In this document: positions 29,352-37,374 of the stretch, piece by piece | How the letters are laid out: each line of letters opens with the position of its first letter | How positions within the stretch are numbered: the first letter of the stretch is position 1 | Source: Pandoraea sp. ASV26 | GTDB taxonomy: Bacteria; Pseudomonadota; Gammaproteobacteria; Burkholderiales; Burkholderiaceae | DNA: 39,785 nucleotides | NCBI RefSeq assembly: GCF_016428915.1 | Contig: NZ_JAELTP010000050.1 | Location: 1-39,785 of the forward strand | Direction: 5' to 3' | Position numbers and translations under genes: made by a program | Notes under the pieces: generated by a model | Told to the model about the DNA's origin: nothing | What the model saw: the letters and a program-made list of their open reading frames with translations, nothing else | Databases searched by the model: none

Positions 29352-30062
29352 ATGGAGCAGCCCGGCAGGGACACGCTACGGGACACGTCTGAGGACACGT
29401 CAAGGCACACGTTAAGTGACGCGATCGAGAGACTGTCCAAAGCCATCGACAAATCGCATGCGGAGCTCGATAGCCTTTCCCGACGTGACGTCGCGCTGCG
29501 TGCGCGCTACCGGACGTCGCTCACGAGCATGGCGGACCGCATTGTGCCGGATCTCACGCAACGCACACTGCACCGGATTCGGACGCATTATCAGAGCTTC
29601 GCCAGCGCCCACGTCGTCGATGTCTTCGCCCGGAATGGGGTGTTGCGCAGAGTGCTCAGAACGCGAGGCTACAACGCGTCTCTCACGGCGCTGCGTGAGC
29701 ATTTCATCAGCTACGTGGGACAGTCGGCCGCGAATCCTTTCATCGCGCTGCGCGACGAGATTGCCGCCATCGAAGGCATGATCGTGCGGGAGCGTGAAAG
29801 ACAGATCGATGCCGCAGGCGTCCTCGCGGGGTTGCGCTGTGCGCTCTCGCACGACGCTCACGTGCCGACAGACGTGGCGACGGACCTGCTGCACGTGTCC
29901 CGGCCTCGCGCCAAGTCTTTGAGACTATCGACCGTCGAAGGCGTATTGCCGAACGCCACCGATCCTGTGGCGAAGCACGCCGGCGGTGCCTCGGGCGCGA
30001 GCCTGGAGGTTCCGCAAAGCGTGCGGGAGTTCGCGCTCTCGAATGTGGTCTGTCCGTCCTGA
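29352..30062 (+). CDS. Hypothetical protein, mostly helical
   Basis: 236 residues of unknown function. The ATG is preceded by GGGGGAG, a good ribosome site. The N-terminus has repeated DT/R motifs (RDTLRDTSEDTSRHT) encoded by recurring GACACG. Residues about 20-65 are heptad-like (IERLSKAIDKSHAELDSLSR) and may form a coiled coil. The middle (HYQSFASAHVVDVFARNGVL to FISYVGQSAANPF) looks globular and helical, and the C-terminal ~50 residues look disordered. There is no signal peptide or membrane segment. Composition is like neighbouring genes. I do not recognise a family. Confidence 0.62.
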   Translation: MEQPGRDTLRDTSEDTSRHTLSDAIERLSKAIDKSHAELDSLSRRDVALRARYRTSLTSMADRIVPDLTQRTLHRIRTHYQSFASAHVVDVFARNGVLRRVLRTRGYNASLTALREHFISYVGQSAANPFIALRDEIAAIEGMIVRERERQIDAAGVLAGLRCALSHDAHVPTDVATDLLHVSRPRAKSLRLSTVEGVLPNATDPVAKHAGGASGASLEVPQSVREFALSNVVCPS

Positions 30063-30085
30063 GGCTTCTATCCGGATCCGCTCGG

Positions 30086-30469
30086 TCATGCCTGTCTGGA
30101 CGACGACCGGGCCTGTGCAAACAGCAGCAAAAAGCCGCCTGCGATAGCCAGATTCTTTAGGAAGTTATTCAACTGGCCGCTGAACTGCGCCGGTTCGGCG
30201 ATCCAGAAGCGGTGTCCCACGAAGGCCGTGGCCACGGTGTACACGGCGAGAATGATCGACAGCGGCTTGAGGCGCCAACCGACAATCAGTGCGAGCCCGC
30301 CGCCCACTTCGAGCAGCGTCACCAACGCGGCCACTACGTCGCTCGCGGGCAATCCAATTGCAGCAAAGTACGCGACCGTTGCCTTCCATGCGAATAGCTT
30401 GCGAAGGCCCGCGATCAGGAACAGCGCGGCCATCAGCACCCGCGCAACCCACTGTTTGTTCAAATCCAT
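30086..30469 (-). CDS. DoxX-like integral membrane protein
   Basis: 127 residues with four hydrophobic segments in the DoxX arrangement. It opens with VARVLMAALFLIAGLRKLFA, in which the RKL after helix 1 is typical. VVAALVTLLEVGGGLALIVG and GWRLKPLSIILAVYTVATAF follow, then a C-terminal FLKNLAIAGGFLLLFAQA. DoxX proteins are small inner-membrane proteins variously linked to quinone or thiosulfate redox chemistry and oxidative stress; the function here is unknown. I chose ATG 30469 because GAGA lies at good spacing before it; an in-frame ATG at 30484 is also possible. It is convergent with the hypothetical gene. Confidence 0.8.
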   Translation of the reverse strand: MDLNKQWVARVLMAALFLIAGLRKLFAWKATVAYFAAIGLPASDVVAALVTLLEVGGGLALIVGWRLKPLSIILAVYTVATAFVGHRFWIAEPAQFSGQLNNFLKNLAIAGGFLLLFAQARSSSRQA

Positions 30470-31002
30470 GTTGACTGTTCTCATCAAAAAGCGCGCTTCA
30501 TCCGATGGCGAGACCGGCGATCCGCAGCAACCCGCTCCTGCGCGCGCTGCGGGATTTCCGGCGCTCATCATAGCCATGCGCTACGCCGCGAGATATACGC
30601 ACGCAGGTAACTCAAAGTTGCACGGACGGAACAATGGATGGGCGCCTGACGCGGCGCGAAGCGTGCTAGTGCCGAGGCCCTGTTCAGCCGTCAGGCGGCG
30701 ATTTCGCCGAGCAAACGCCGCGTCTGAAGTTGAGCATTCGCGCCGGTAGTTCATAGATTAACCAGTGCAGAGACGCATCGCTGCTGGGCGAGTACAGATC
30801 CTTAGAGCGCCCGGCCCTCGGCACGAAGGTGTTTCGATAGGCAAACAAGCTCCACGTGCCGCCTGTCGCGATGTACCGCGCATGGCTGAAGTCCCGCCGC
30901 GATGGAACGTTATCGCGTCGACTGTCAAAATGACGCCGTTCGATCAAGCAAACGCTTCGTGATCGAGAACGGCCGGACCGGCGCACTGGAAATCTGAACG
31001 TC
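30470..31002. other. Intergenic region, no gene seen
   Basis: 533 bp between divergent doxX-like and HD hydrolase genes. Frames on both strands here lack ribosome sites and have non-coding codon use. A minus-strand frame of about 100 codons (30684-31004) has no recognisable protein and I leave it out. Confidence 0.5.
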
Positions 31003-31719
31003 ATGAACGCATCAACGACTCTGCTGGCGCAAGCCTTCTTCCCTTACGGCGATGTCATCGTCGCGGCGCTTAAGACACTGGATGCTGGCGCCACTACGCA
31101 CGAGCGCCACCATACCGACAGTCGCGAAGACGGCTCGCACGACTGGTCGCATCTGATTCGCGTGTGGAAGCTGGTGATGGAGATCGCTGCCGAGGAGCCT
31201 TCCATCGACCTCGAGATGCTGGCCGTGGCGACGCTGATGCACGACTGCGTTCAGGTCGAAAAGACAGATCCGCGTCGCGCTCAGGCGTCGCGATTGTCAG
31301 CCGAGAAGGCGAGCGGTGTTCTGCGCACGCTGGGATGGGCTGCCGGGCGCATCGATGCGACGGCGCACGTCATCGAGGCGCACAGCTTCTCGGCCGGCAT
31401 CGAGCCACGAACGCCGGAGGCCTGCGTGCTGCGTGACGCCGACCGCCTCGACGCCATCGGTGCCATCGGCATCGCGCGGACGTTCTACGTGGCCGGGCGC
31501 ACCGGCTCGCGTCTGTACGATCCGCTCGATCCGTTTGCGGCAAACCGCAGCCTCGACGATCGCCGCTTCGCGCTCGACCATTTTGAAACCAAGCTGCTTC
31601 GGCTAACCGATGGTCTGATGACCGCGAAGGCCCAACGCATCGGCGAGCGGCGCATCGCCACCATGCGCGCCTATCTCGACCTGCTGCGTGAAGAAATAGC
31701 TCCCGGTCAGCACGGTTGA
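31003..31719 (+). CDS. HD-domain phosphohydrolase
   Basis: A 238-residue cytoplasmic hydrolase. The HD metal site is seen as SHDWSHLIRVWKL (histidine ligand near 46), LEMLAVATLMHDCVQVEK (HD pair near 80-81), AHVIEAHSF and LRDADRLDAIGAIGIART, the fourth ligand with the family's DADRLDAIGA motif. This set matches the YedJ-like family of metal-dependent phosphohydrolases, whose substrates are mostly unknown. It lacks the Tyr-Glu pair of PhnZ and is unrelated in role to the HD oxygenase at 17619. ATG 31003 has a weak GGAAAT ribosome site. It is monocistronic and convergent with an Lrp-type gene. Confidence 0.85.
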   Translation: MNASTTLLAQAFFPYGDVIVAALKTLDAGATTHERHHTDSREDGSHDWSHLIRVWKLVMEIAAEEPSIDLEMLAVATLMHDCVQVEKTDPRRAQASRLSAEKASGVLRTLGWAAGRIDATAHVIEAHSFSAGIEPRTPEACVLRDADRLDAIGAIGIARTFYVAGRTGSRLYDPLDPFAANRSLDDRRFALDHFETKLLRLTDGLMTAKAQRIGERRIATMRAYLDLLREEIAPGQHG

Positions 31720-31777
31720 CTCGTCAAAGCCCCTGACTTCCTGACCCCATAACGCTGTCTGCGCACCGTCGCAGGTA

Positions 31778-32251
31778 TCAGCCTGCGGCGGCGTCCAGCG
31801 GCACTTCCAGCCCGACCTTCACGTTGCTCATCGAGACGAGCGTCTTGAAACGCTTGACGTTGTTGCTCTCGAAGAAGAGGGCGCGCGTGAGTTCGGTGTA
31901 TTGGGCCATGTTCTGTACGACCATGATGACGACGAAGTCGCATTCCCCTGCAACGTAGTAGCACTGCTGCACCTGCGGGCACGCCAGAAAGCTGCGCTTC
32001 ATGGCGTCTAGCAGGTCGAGCCGCTCGTTCTCGACTTCGACCTCGGTGATGATCGTGAGCGGGTAGCCGACGCTGGCCTGATCGATCAGCGAGACCGTCT
32101 GGCGCGTTACCCCTTCGTCGGCGAGCTTCTTCAGCCGCCGGTTCACCGCAGCGGACGACAGATTGACCTGTGCGCCGAGCGCATGCTGGGGCGTCGTGGC
32201 ATCTTGCTGAATCGCCGCGAGCAAGGCGATGTCGTAACTGTCGAGGCTCAT
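31778..32251 (-). CDS. Lrp/AsnC family transcriptional regulator
   Basis: 157 residues. The N-terminal helix-turn-helix (about 3-60) reads SLDSYDIALLAAIQQDATTP and then LSSAAVNRRLKKLADEGV. A C-terminal ligand-binding RAM domain follows, with LDAMKRSFLACPQVQQCYYV, AGECDFVVIMVV and MAQYTELTRALFF. The protein starts at ATG 32251; the frame is open 11 codons further upstream without a ribosome site. It is divergently transcribed from the amidohydrolase and diaminopropionate ammonia-lyase genes. Lrp-type regulators commonly control a divergent amino-acid catabolic operon in response to its substrate, so that is the likely job here. Confidence 0.9.
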   Translation of the reverse strand: MSLDSYDIALLAAIQQDATTPQHALGAQVNLSSAAVNRRLKKLADEGVTRQTVSLIDQASVGYPLTIITEVEVENERLDLLDAMKRSFLACPQVQQCYYVAGECDFVVIMVVQNMAQYTELTRALFFESNNVKRFKTLVSMSNVKVGLEVPLDAAAG

Positions 32252-32271
32252 AGTGCGCAATAAAAATTCGA

Positions 32272-32285
32272 TTTGGACGCCCAAA
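32272..32285. promoter_or_regulatory. Candidate operator dyad of the Lrp-type regulator
   Basis: TTTGG (32272-32276) and CCAAA (32281-32285) form a dyad with a 4-bp centre. It lies 21 bp upstream of the regulator ATG, beside an A/T-rich stretch (AATAAAAATTCG). Position suits autoregulation; the assignment is inferred. Confidence 0.3.
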
Positions 32286-32404
32286 ACGCGTTAATCCTAC
32301 GCGCTGCACGGAATATTATTCAGGCTACCCGATGATACTCCGCTAGCGGCAACGCGTGAATGCGGCGACATCGGGTGCCAGCCCTGATATCCCTGTCAGA
32401 ACTA

Positions 32405-32474
32405 CTGACTTCGTCCTGCTGACTTCATCCCGCTGACGCCGTCCTACTGACCCCGACCGACTGATCCCGACTGA
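32405..32474. repeat. 14-bp degenerate tandem repeat, 5 copies, just before a start codon
   Basis: Five head-to-tail units of the form CTGACTTCGTCCTG, diverging gradually along the array (for example CTGACGCCGTCCTA, CTGATCCCGACTGA), end 3 bp before the ATG at 32478. The array occupies the place where a ribosome site should be; none is seen. Confidence 0.8.
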
Positions 32475-32477
32475 CTC

Positions 32478-33749
32478 ATGACCGAAACCAAAGCCTCTGC
32501 TGTCCTCCACCTGAATGGTTCGGTTCTGCTGCGACAACTCCGCGAACTGGGCGAGATCGGTGCCGATCCCGTCGCGGGCGGACGCACCCGCGTCGCCCTC
32601 TCCGATGCCGAAAAAGCCGGCCGCGATCAGGTGGTCGCGTGGATGCGCGAACTCGGCCTCGATGTGCAGATCGATCGCATCGGCAACATTTTCGGCACGC
32701 TCGCGTCGGCTGAGAAAGCGGCGTCGGGTGAGACGCCGCGTCCGCTCATGATGGGCTCGCACATCGACACCGTCATCAATGCGGGAGCGCTCGACGGCTG
32801 CTACGGCGTGCTGGGCGGTCTGGCCGTCATCCGGGCGTTCCGCGACGCGGGTATCGCGCCGTCGCGCCCGATCACCGTGGCGGCGTTCACCAACGAGGAA
32901 GGCGCGCGCTTTCATCCGGACATGATGGGGTCGCTGGTGCACGCCGGCGGCTTGCCGCTCGACGAGGCGCTCGATGCCATCGGCACCGATGGCGCGCGTC
33001 TGGGCGACGAACTCGTGCGCATCGGCTACGCCGGCGAGATGACGCCGGGCACGCTCGTGCCGCACGAGTATCTCGAACTGCATATCGAGCAGGGGCCGAT
33101 TCTCGAAGCGGAAGGGCTCGAGATCGGCGTCGTCGAGAACCTCCAGGGCATCTCGTGGCAGCAGATCACCGTGCAGGGCAACGCCAATCATGCGGGCACC
33201 ACGCCAACGCGCCTGCGTCACGACGCCGGCTATGTGGCGGCGGCGACGGTCGCCGAGTTGCGCCGCATTGCGCGCGAGTCGGGCACCACGCTGGCGACGG
33301 TCGGCACGTTCCGGGTCGAGCCGGGCGTCATCAACGTGATTCCACGCAAGGCCGTGTTCACGGTCGACATGCGCGATCCGGACGAGCAGCGTCTGGCCGC
33401 AAGTGAGACGCAGCTCTGCGAATTCCTCAAGAAGATCGCAGAAGAAGAGGGCGTTCGTGTGTCGACCGAACGTCTGGCGCGCTTCGCGCCGGTGGTCTTC
33501 AACGCGGAGTTGACCGACGTCATCGAAGCGAGCGCCAAGCGTCGCGGTCTCTCGTACAAGCGCATGACCTCCGGCGCGGGCCACGACGCGCAGATGATCG
33601 CGCGCATCGCCCCGGCGGCGATGATCTTCGTGCCGAGCCGTGGCGGCATCAGCCACAACCCGCGCGAGCATACCGACGATGACCAACTGGTGCGCGGTGC
33701 CGAAGTGCTGCTCGACGTCGTCGCACAGCGTCTCGGCGTGAATCAGTAA
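32478..33749 (+). CDS. M20 Zn-hydrolase, N-carbamoyl-amino-acid hydrolase / allantoate amidohydrolase type
   Basis: A 423-residue di-zinc amidohydrolase of the HyuC/AllC/AmaB group. Metal ligands are visible in GSHIDTV (H95), ALDGCYGVLGG (D106), FTNEEGARF (E140, with E141 the likely base), ELHIEQGP (H202) and SHNPREHT (H393). The lid-domain motif GNANHAGTTP, typical of carbamoylases, is present. The family removes N-carbamoyl or ureido groups, so the substrate may be a carbamoylated or otherwise N-blocked amino acid. It leads an operon with diaminopropionate ammonia-lyase 39 bp downstream. The start is preceded by a 14-bp repeat array rather than a Shine-Dalgarno; ATG 32478 is the only sensible start before the conserved N-terminus. 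Confidence 0.88.
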   Translation: MTETKASAVLHLNGSVLLRQLRELGEIGADPVAGGRTRVALSDAEKAGRDQVVAWMRELGLDVQIDRIGNIFGTLASAEKAASGETPRPLMMGSHIDTVINAGALDGCYGVLGGLAVIRAFRDAGIAPSRPITVAAFTNEEGARFHPDMMGSLVHAGGLPLDEALDAIGTDGARLGDELVRIGYAGEMTPGTLVPHEYLELHIEQGPILEAEGLEIGVVENLQGISWQQITVQGNANHAGTTPTRLRHDAGYVAAATVAELRRIARESGTTLATVGTFRVEPGVINVIPRKAVFTVDMRDPDEQRLAASETQLCEFLKKIAEEEGVRVSTERLARFAPVVFNAELTDVIEASAKRRGLSYKRMTSGAGHDAQMIARIAPAAMIFVPSRGGISHNPREHTDDDQLVRGAEVLLDVVAQRLGVNQ

Positions 33750-33788
33750 GTTAGCCAGCCCCCTGACAACGCAATACCGGAGCCCCCC

Positions 33789-35063
33789 ATGCTGTACGTC
33801 AATCCTCGTGCCGTGCGCGCGTCGTACCCGGCAGATCTTCAGGACATCATGAGCATCGCTCGTGCGCAGGAGAGCCGCGATTGGCTCGCGTATTGGAACG
33901 GGCTCGCGCCCGGCAGCACGCCGTTGCGCACGTTGCCGGATCTTGCCGCCTCGCTGGGTGTGCGCGGCGTGCTCGTGAAGGACGAAGCGCTGCGTTCCAC
34001 GCTGGGCAGCTTCAAGGCGCTCGGAGCGCCGATTGCGCTCGTGCGCTTGTTGCTGCGCAAATTCGTGGGGCACGGGTTCACGGCACAGACGTTGCTGAGC
34101 GGTGAGCATCGTCAGGCGCTGGAAGGCTTCACGGCCATCAGCGCGACGGATGGCAATCACGGCCGCGCGCTCGCTGCCGCCGCGCAGAGCATCGGCTGCC
34201 GTTGCGTGATCGTGTTGCACGCCCAGGTGAGCGACGAGCGCGAGCAGGCGATTGCGGCATACGGCGCAGAGATCGTGCGCATCGGCGGTAACTACGACGC
34301 CTCGGTGGAAGAGGCGGCGGCGCTCGCGGCGCGTCATGGTTGGTCGGTGGTTTCCGATACGTCTTACCACGGTTACGAAATCATCCCGCGCGACGTGATG
34401 CAGGGTTACGCGACGATCGCCGCCGAAGTCGATGAAGCGTTGAGTGGTTCCGATGCCGATGCAGGGGGCGACGCAGAGGCCAACGTCGATGTCGATGCAC
34501 GCAACGATGACGCGTGCCCCGTGACGCACGTCTTCCTGCAAGGTGGCGTAGGTGGCTTGGCCGCAGGGGTTGCGAGCTACTTCTGGGAACGCTGGGGCGC
34601 GCAGCGGCCGACGTTCGTGGTGGTCGAGCCTGAGCAGGCCGATTGTCTGTACCAGAGCGCGCTCGCGGGGCAGGCGGCATCGGCGCGCGGATCGGTCGAT
34701 TCGGTGATGGCCGGGCTGGCATGCGGCGAGACGTCGCCCCTTGCCTGGCGATTCTTGCAGCCGTCGGTCGACGCGTTCATGACCGTCACCGATGCGCAGG
34801 CCATCGAGGCGATGCAGCGTCTGGCGCGCGGTAGCGAAAACGACGTGCCGTTCGTGGCAGGCGAATCGGGCGTCGCCGGTCTGGCGGGGCTGATGCAGGC
34901 CGCAGCCACGCCGGAGATGGCGTCGGCCATTGGCCTCACGGCCGACTCGCGTGTCCTGCTGATCAACACTGAGGGGGCAACGGCGCCGTCGGTGTATGCG
35001 GCACTCGTCGGCGAGTCGGCGGCGTCGGTCACGCAGCGTCAGCAGGCGTGGCGGGCGCGCTGA
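33789..35063 (+). CDS. dpaL: Diaminopropionate ammonia-lyase
   Basis: A 424-residue fold-type II PLP enzyme that converts 2,3-diaminopropionate to pyruvate and two ammonia. It shows the Schiff-base lysine in STLGSFKALGAP (K76), FTAISATDGNHGRALA with D121 and VVSDTSYHGYE with D190. These equal E. coli DpaL K77, D120 and D189, where the two aspartates handle the D- and L-isomers. The phosphate loop is FLQGGVGGLAAGV. CGGAG precedes the ATG. Residues about 219-244 (GSDADAGGDAEANVDVDARN) look like an acidic low-complexity insertion relative to the usual family. The following amidohydrolase begins about 70 bp downstream. In E. coli the equivalent gene also sits beside an M20 peptidase and hydantoinase-type genes. 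Confidence 0.93.
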   Translation: MLYVNPRAVRASYPADLQDIMSIARAQESRDWLAYWNGLAPGSTPLRTLPDLAASLGVRGVLVKDEALRSTLGSFKALGAPIALVRLLLRKFVGHGFTAQTLLSGEHRQALEGFTAISATDGNHGRALAAAAQSIGCRCVIVLHAQVSDEREQAIAAYGAEIVRIGGNYDASVEEAAALAARHGWSVVSDTSYHGYEIIPRDVMQGYATIAAEVDEALSGSDADAGGDAEANVDVDARNDDACPVTHVFLQGGVGGLAAGVASYFWERWGAQRPTFVVVEPEQADCLYQSALAGQAASARGSVDSVMAGLACGETSPLAWRFLQPSVDAFMTVTDAQAIEAMQRLARGSENDVPFVAGESGVAGLAGLMQAAATPEMASAIGLTADSRVLLINTEGATAPSVYAALVGESAASVTQRQQAWRAR

Positions 35064-35134
35064 CCTCAGCAGCGAACGCAGCAGGTAAGTTGGTAAATCA
35101 GCGTGTCAACAAGCAGCAGGTCAAGGAGTCTCGC

Positions 35135-36301
35135 ATGACGCAAGACATTTACTTCGCCAAGGCACTCACGGGATGGCGGCACGCGTTCCACCGTCAGCCG
35201 GAAACGGGGTTCGAGGAAGTCGGCACGTCGCAGACGGTCGCGACGATTCTCGAGAGCCTCGGGCTGGACGTGCATCGCGGCATCGGTGGCACCGGCATCG
35301 TCGCGAACCTGCGTGTGGGGGATGGCGGCGGCGCTATCGGCATTCGTGCCGACATGGACGCACTCATGATCGCCGAGCAAGCGCCGGGACGCGACTACGC
35401 GTCGCAAGTCCCGGGCAAGATGCATGCTTGCGGGCACGACGGTCATATGTCGATGGTGCTCGGCGCTGCGAAGCTGCTGGCGGCGTCGCGCGACTTCAAC
35501 GGCACGGTGCGCTTCATCTTTCAGCCGGCCGAAGAACACGGTCGCGGCGCGAAGGCGATGATTGCCGACGGGTTGCTCGAACGGTTCCCCATCGATGCGA
35601 TTTACGGCGTTCACAATATGCCGGGCATTCCGGCGGGCCGCATCGCAACGCGCGCCGGCGGCATCATGGCGAGCGAGGACAACTTCGTCATTCGCATTCG
35701 CGGCAAAGGCACGCACGCGGCGCGTCCGCACATGGGCGTCGATCCGCTGGTGATCGGCGCGCAGATCGTCGTGGCGCTTCAGACGGTGGTGTCGCGCAAC
35801 GTCGATCCGGGCATGTCGGCGGTGGTGTCTTGCACGGAATTCATTACGGACGGGATTCGCAACGCCATTCCGACGAACGTTGTCATCAAGGGCGACACGC
35901 GCAGCTACACGCCGGACGTTCAGCAGTTGCTCGAAACGCGCATGCGCGAGATTTGCATGGGCGTATGCGCGATGCACGGTGCGCATTGCGAATTCGAGTA
36001 CACGCATGAGTTCGCACCGACGGTGAACCGGGAGCACAACACGGCGCTCGCCGTGAACGCTGCGCGGGCGGTGGCCGGTGAGGCGATGGTCGATGCGGAG
36101 GTGGCGCCGGTGATGGCGTCGGAGGACTTCGGTGTTTTCCTTCAGCACGTGCCGGGCAACTTCGCGTTCATCGGCAATGGCAGCGGCGACGAGCCCGGTG
36201 CGATTCCCCTGCACAACGCCTGCTACGACTTCAACGACGCGATTCTGCCGCTCGGTGCACGCTACTTCGCGCAGATCGTGCGCGACAGTCTGCCGCGTTG
36301 A
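35135..36301 (+). CDS. M20D family amidohydrolase (hippurate hydrolase-like)
   Basis: A 388-residue di-metal amidohydrolase. ATG 35135 is chosen because AAGGAG (35123-35128) precedes it by 6 nt and the conserved N-terminus WRHAFHRQPETGFEE follows; the frame is open 29 codons further up. Metal-binding residues are visible in GIRADMDAL, MHACGHDGHMSM (C99, H101), FQPAEEHGRGA (E133, E134) and GVHNMPG. The dimerisation-domain motif GKGTHAARPHMG is present. This family removes acyl groups from amino acids such as hippurate or acetyl-amino acids. Placed after diaminopropionate ammonia-lyase, it may free a diamino acid from an N-acyl conjugate. Confidence 0.9.
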   Translation: MTQDIYFAKALTGWRHAFHRQPETGFEEVGTSQTVATILESLGLDVHRGIGGTGIVANLRVGDGGGAIGIRADMDALMIAEQAPGRDYASQVPGKMHACGHDGHMSMVLGAAKLLAASRDFNGTVRFIFQPAEEHGRGAKAMIADGLLERFPIDAIYGVHNMPGIPAGRIATRAGGIMASEDNFVIRIRGKGTHAARPHMGVDPLVIGAQIVVALQTVVSRNVDPGMSAVVSCTEFITDGIRNAIPTNVVIKGDTRSYTPDVQQLLETRMREICMGVCAMHGAHCEFEYTHEFAPTVNREHNTALAVNAARAVAGEAMVDAEVAPVMASEDFGVFLQHVPGNFAFIGNGSGDEPGAIPLHNACYDFNDAILPLGARYFAQIVRDSLPR

Positions 36302-36339
36302 TGTGCCGATCGCGGCGCGGCACCGGCCGCTCAGCGAAC

Positions 36340-37077
36340 TTAGCGAACCGGTGCGAGCGGCACGGTCCCCGCGTTGACAACGGCCTCGGGCAACTCGCGC
36401 ACGGCTTCGAGCGTCTTGCGAATGTGCGCCGCGAGCAGGGCCGACGCCCGGTCGGCATCGCGGGCGAGACAGGCGTCGAAGATGGCCTGATGTTCTTCGT
36501 GCACGTTGCGCGGCACCGGCTGGTGCGTGATCGACAAGCGCCGGTAGCGCTCGGACTGACGATAGAGAATCGCCAGAAAGTGATGCAGCCAGCGCGACGG
36601 GCACGCCCGGATCAGCACTTCATGAAACGCGCGGTTGCGCGCCTCCCATTGGGCGAACTGGCTGCCGTCGCCACGTTGTCCGTCCCCCAGCCGTTCTTCG
36701 GCGAGCGAGAGCAGGTGAAACGCGCTCGTCAGATCCGCTTCCCAGGTGTCATCCCCCAATGCGACCGACTGGCGTAGCGCCTCGGTCTCCAACTGCACGC
36801 GCGTCTCGGTGATGTCGATGAAGTCGGCCAGCGAGATGGGCGTCACCCGAAATCCCCGATGACCGTGCTGGACGACGAGCGCGTCGGCCACCAGCAGTGC
36901 CAGCGCCTCGCGCAGCGTTCCCGCGCCGACCTCGTAACGATCCTTCAGATGCTCGACGCGCAGCTTCTCGCCCGGCGCGAGCCGTCCCTCGACGATGTCG
37001 CTGCGCAGACGCATGTACGCGCTTTGCGCCAGCGTGGTGTCGGCAGTCTGGGCAGAAGACGGGGTCGGGCTGTGCAT
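36340..37077 (-). CDS. GntR/FadR-type regulator (FCD domain)
   Basis: A 245-residue regulator. The N-terminal winged helix-turn-helix (about 17-80) reads QSAYMRLRSDIVEGRLAPGE, then LKDRYEVGAGTLREALALLV, and a wing HRGFRVTPIS. The FCD ligand domain (about 90-230) has ITETRVQLETEALR, NRAFHEVLIRAC and EEHQAIFDACLARD, with the usual Asp/His metal-type positions. It is divergent from the aldehyde dehydrogenase at 37375, across a 297-bp gap with dyads, and is probably its regulator, responding to an aromatic ring-cleavage acid. It also lies convergent to the diaminopropionate operon, 38 bp apart. Confidence 0.88.
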   Translation of the reverse strand: MHSPTPSSAQTADTTLAQSAYMRLRSDIVEGRLAPGEKLRVEHLKDRYEVGAGTLREALALLVADALVVQHGHRGFRVTPISLADFIDITETRVQLETEALRQSVALGDDTWEADLTSAFHLLSLAEERLGDGQRGDGSQFAQWEARNRAFHEVLIRACPSRWLHHFLAILYRQSERYRRLSITHQPVPRNVHEEHQAIFDACLARDADRASALLAAHIRKTLEAVRELPEAVVNAGTVPLAPVR

Positions 37078-37374
37078 GCGTGAAGCGGTTCGGTGGGAGT
37101 GCCGAGATTATAAGCAGCTTCGCTTCGATTTTCGTAAAACCTAATAAAAATCGAGATAAATAAAAATTCTCGAGAAAATGTTGACGAGCACCCAGGAGCG
37201 CATTTATCGTGTGCTCCATGCTGCGGCTCCCCCCCGGAACGCAGGGGATGCCGAACGACGCTTTACGGCATACGGCACATGCAGCACGTACAGCATGTAC
37301 GGGCAGTACGCGCCCCGGCAGGGCAACCCGCCCCGAAGCCACAGACAGAACAACTGACAAAACGAGAGTGAGAC
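37078..37374. promoter_or_regulatory. Divergent gntR / aldehyde dehydrogenase regulatory region
   Basis: An A/T-rich stretch (about 37125-37180) contains the perfect palindrome TTCTCGAGAA (37167-37176), next to a -35-like TTGACG (37181-37186) pointing to the dehydrogenase. Its -10 is poor. A second dyad, CGTAC-AGCAT-GTACG (37287-37301), lies in the leader. Both are candidate GntR sites or, for the second, a leader hairpin. Confidence 0.4.

Noticed and set aside
30684-31004. Minus-strand frame of about 106 codons beside the HD hydrolase
   Set aside because: No ribosome site, no recognisable protein, and unbiased third positions.
31003-31719. Second PhnZ-type oxygenase
   Set aside because: It has an HD site, but the DADRLDAIGA motif and lack of the N-terminal Tyr-Glu pair put it with ordinary HD phosphohydrolases.
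32343-34541. A 732-codon minus-strand open frame across the amidohydrolase and dpaL
   Set aside because: Antisense to two genes whose catalytic residues are intact; Arg/His/Asp-rich composition typical of shadows.
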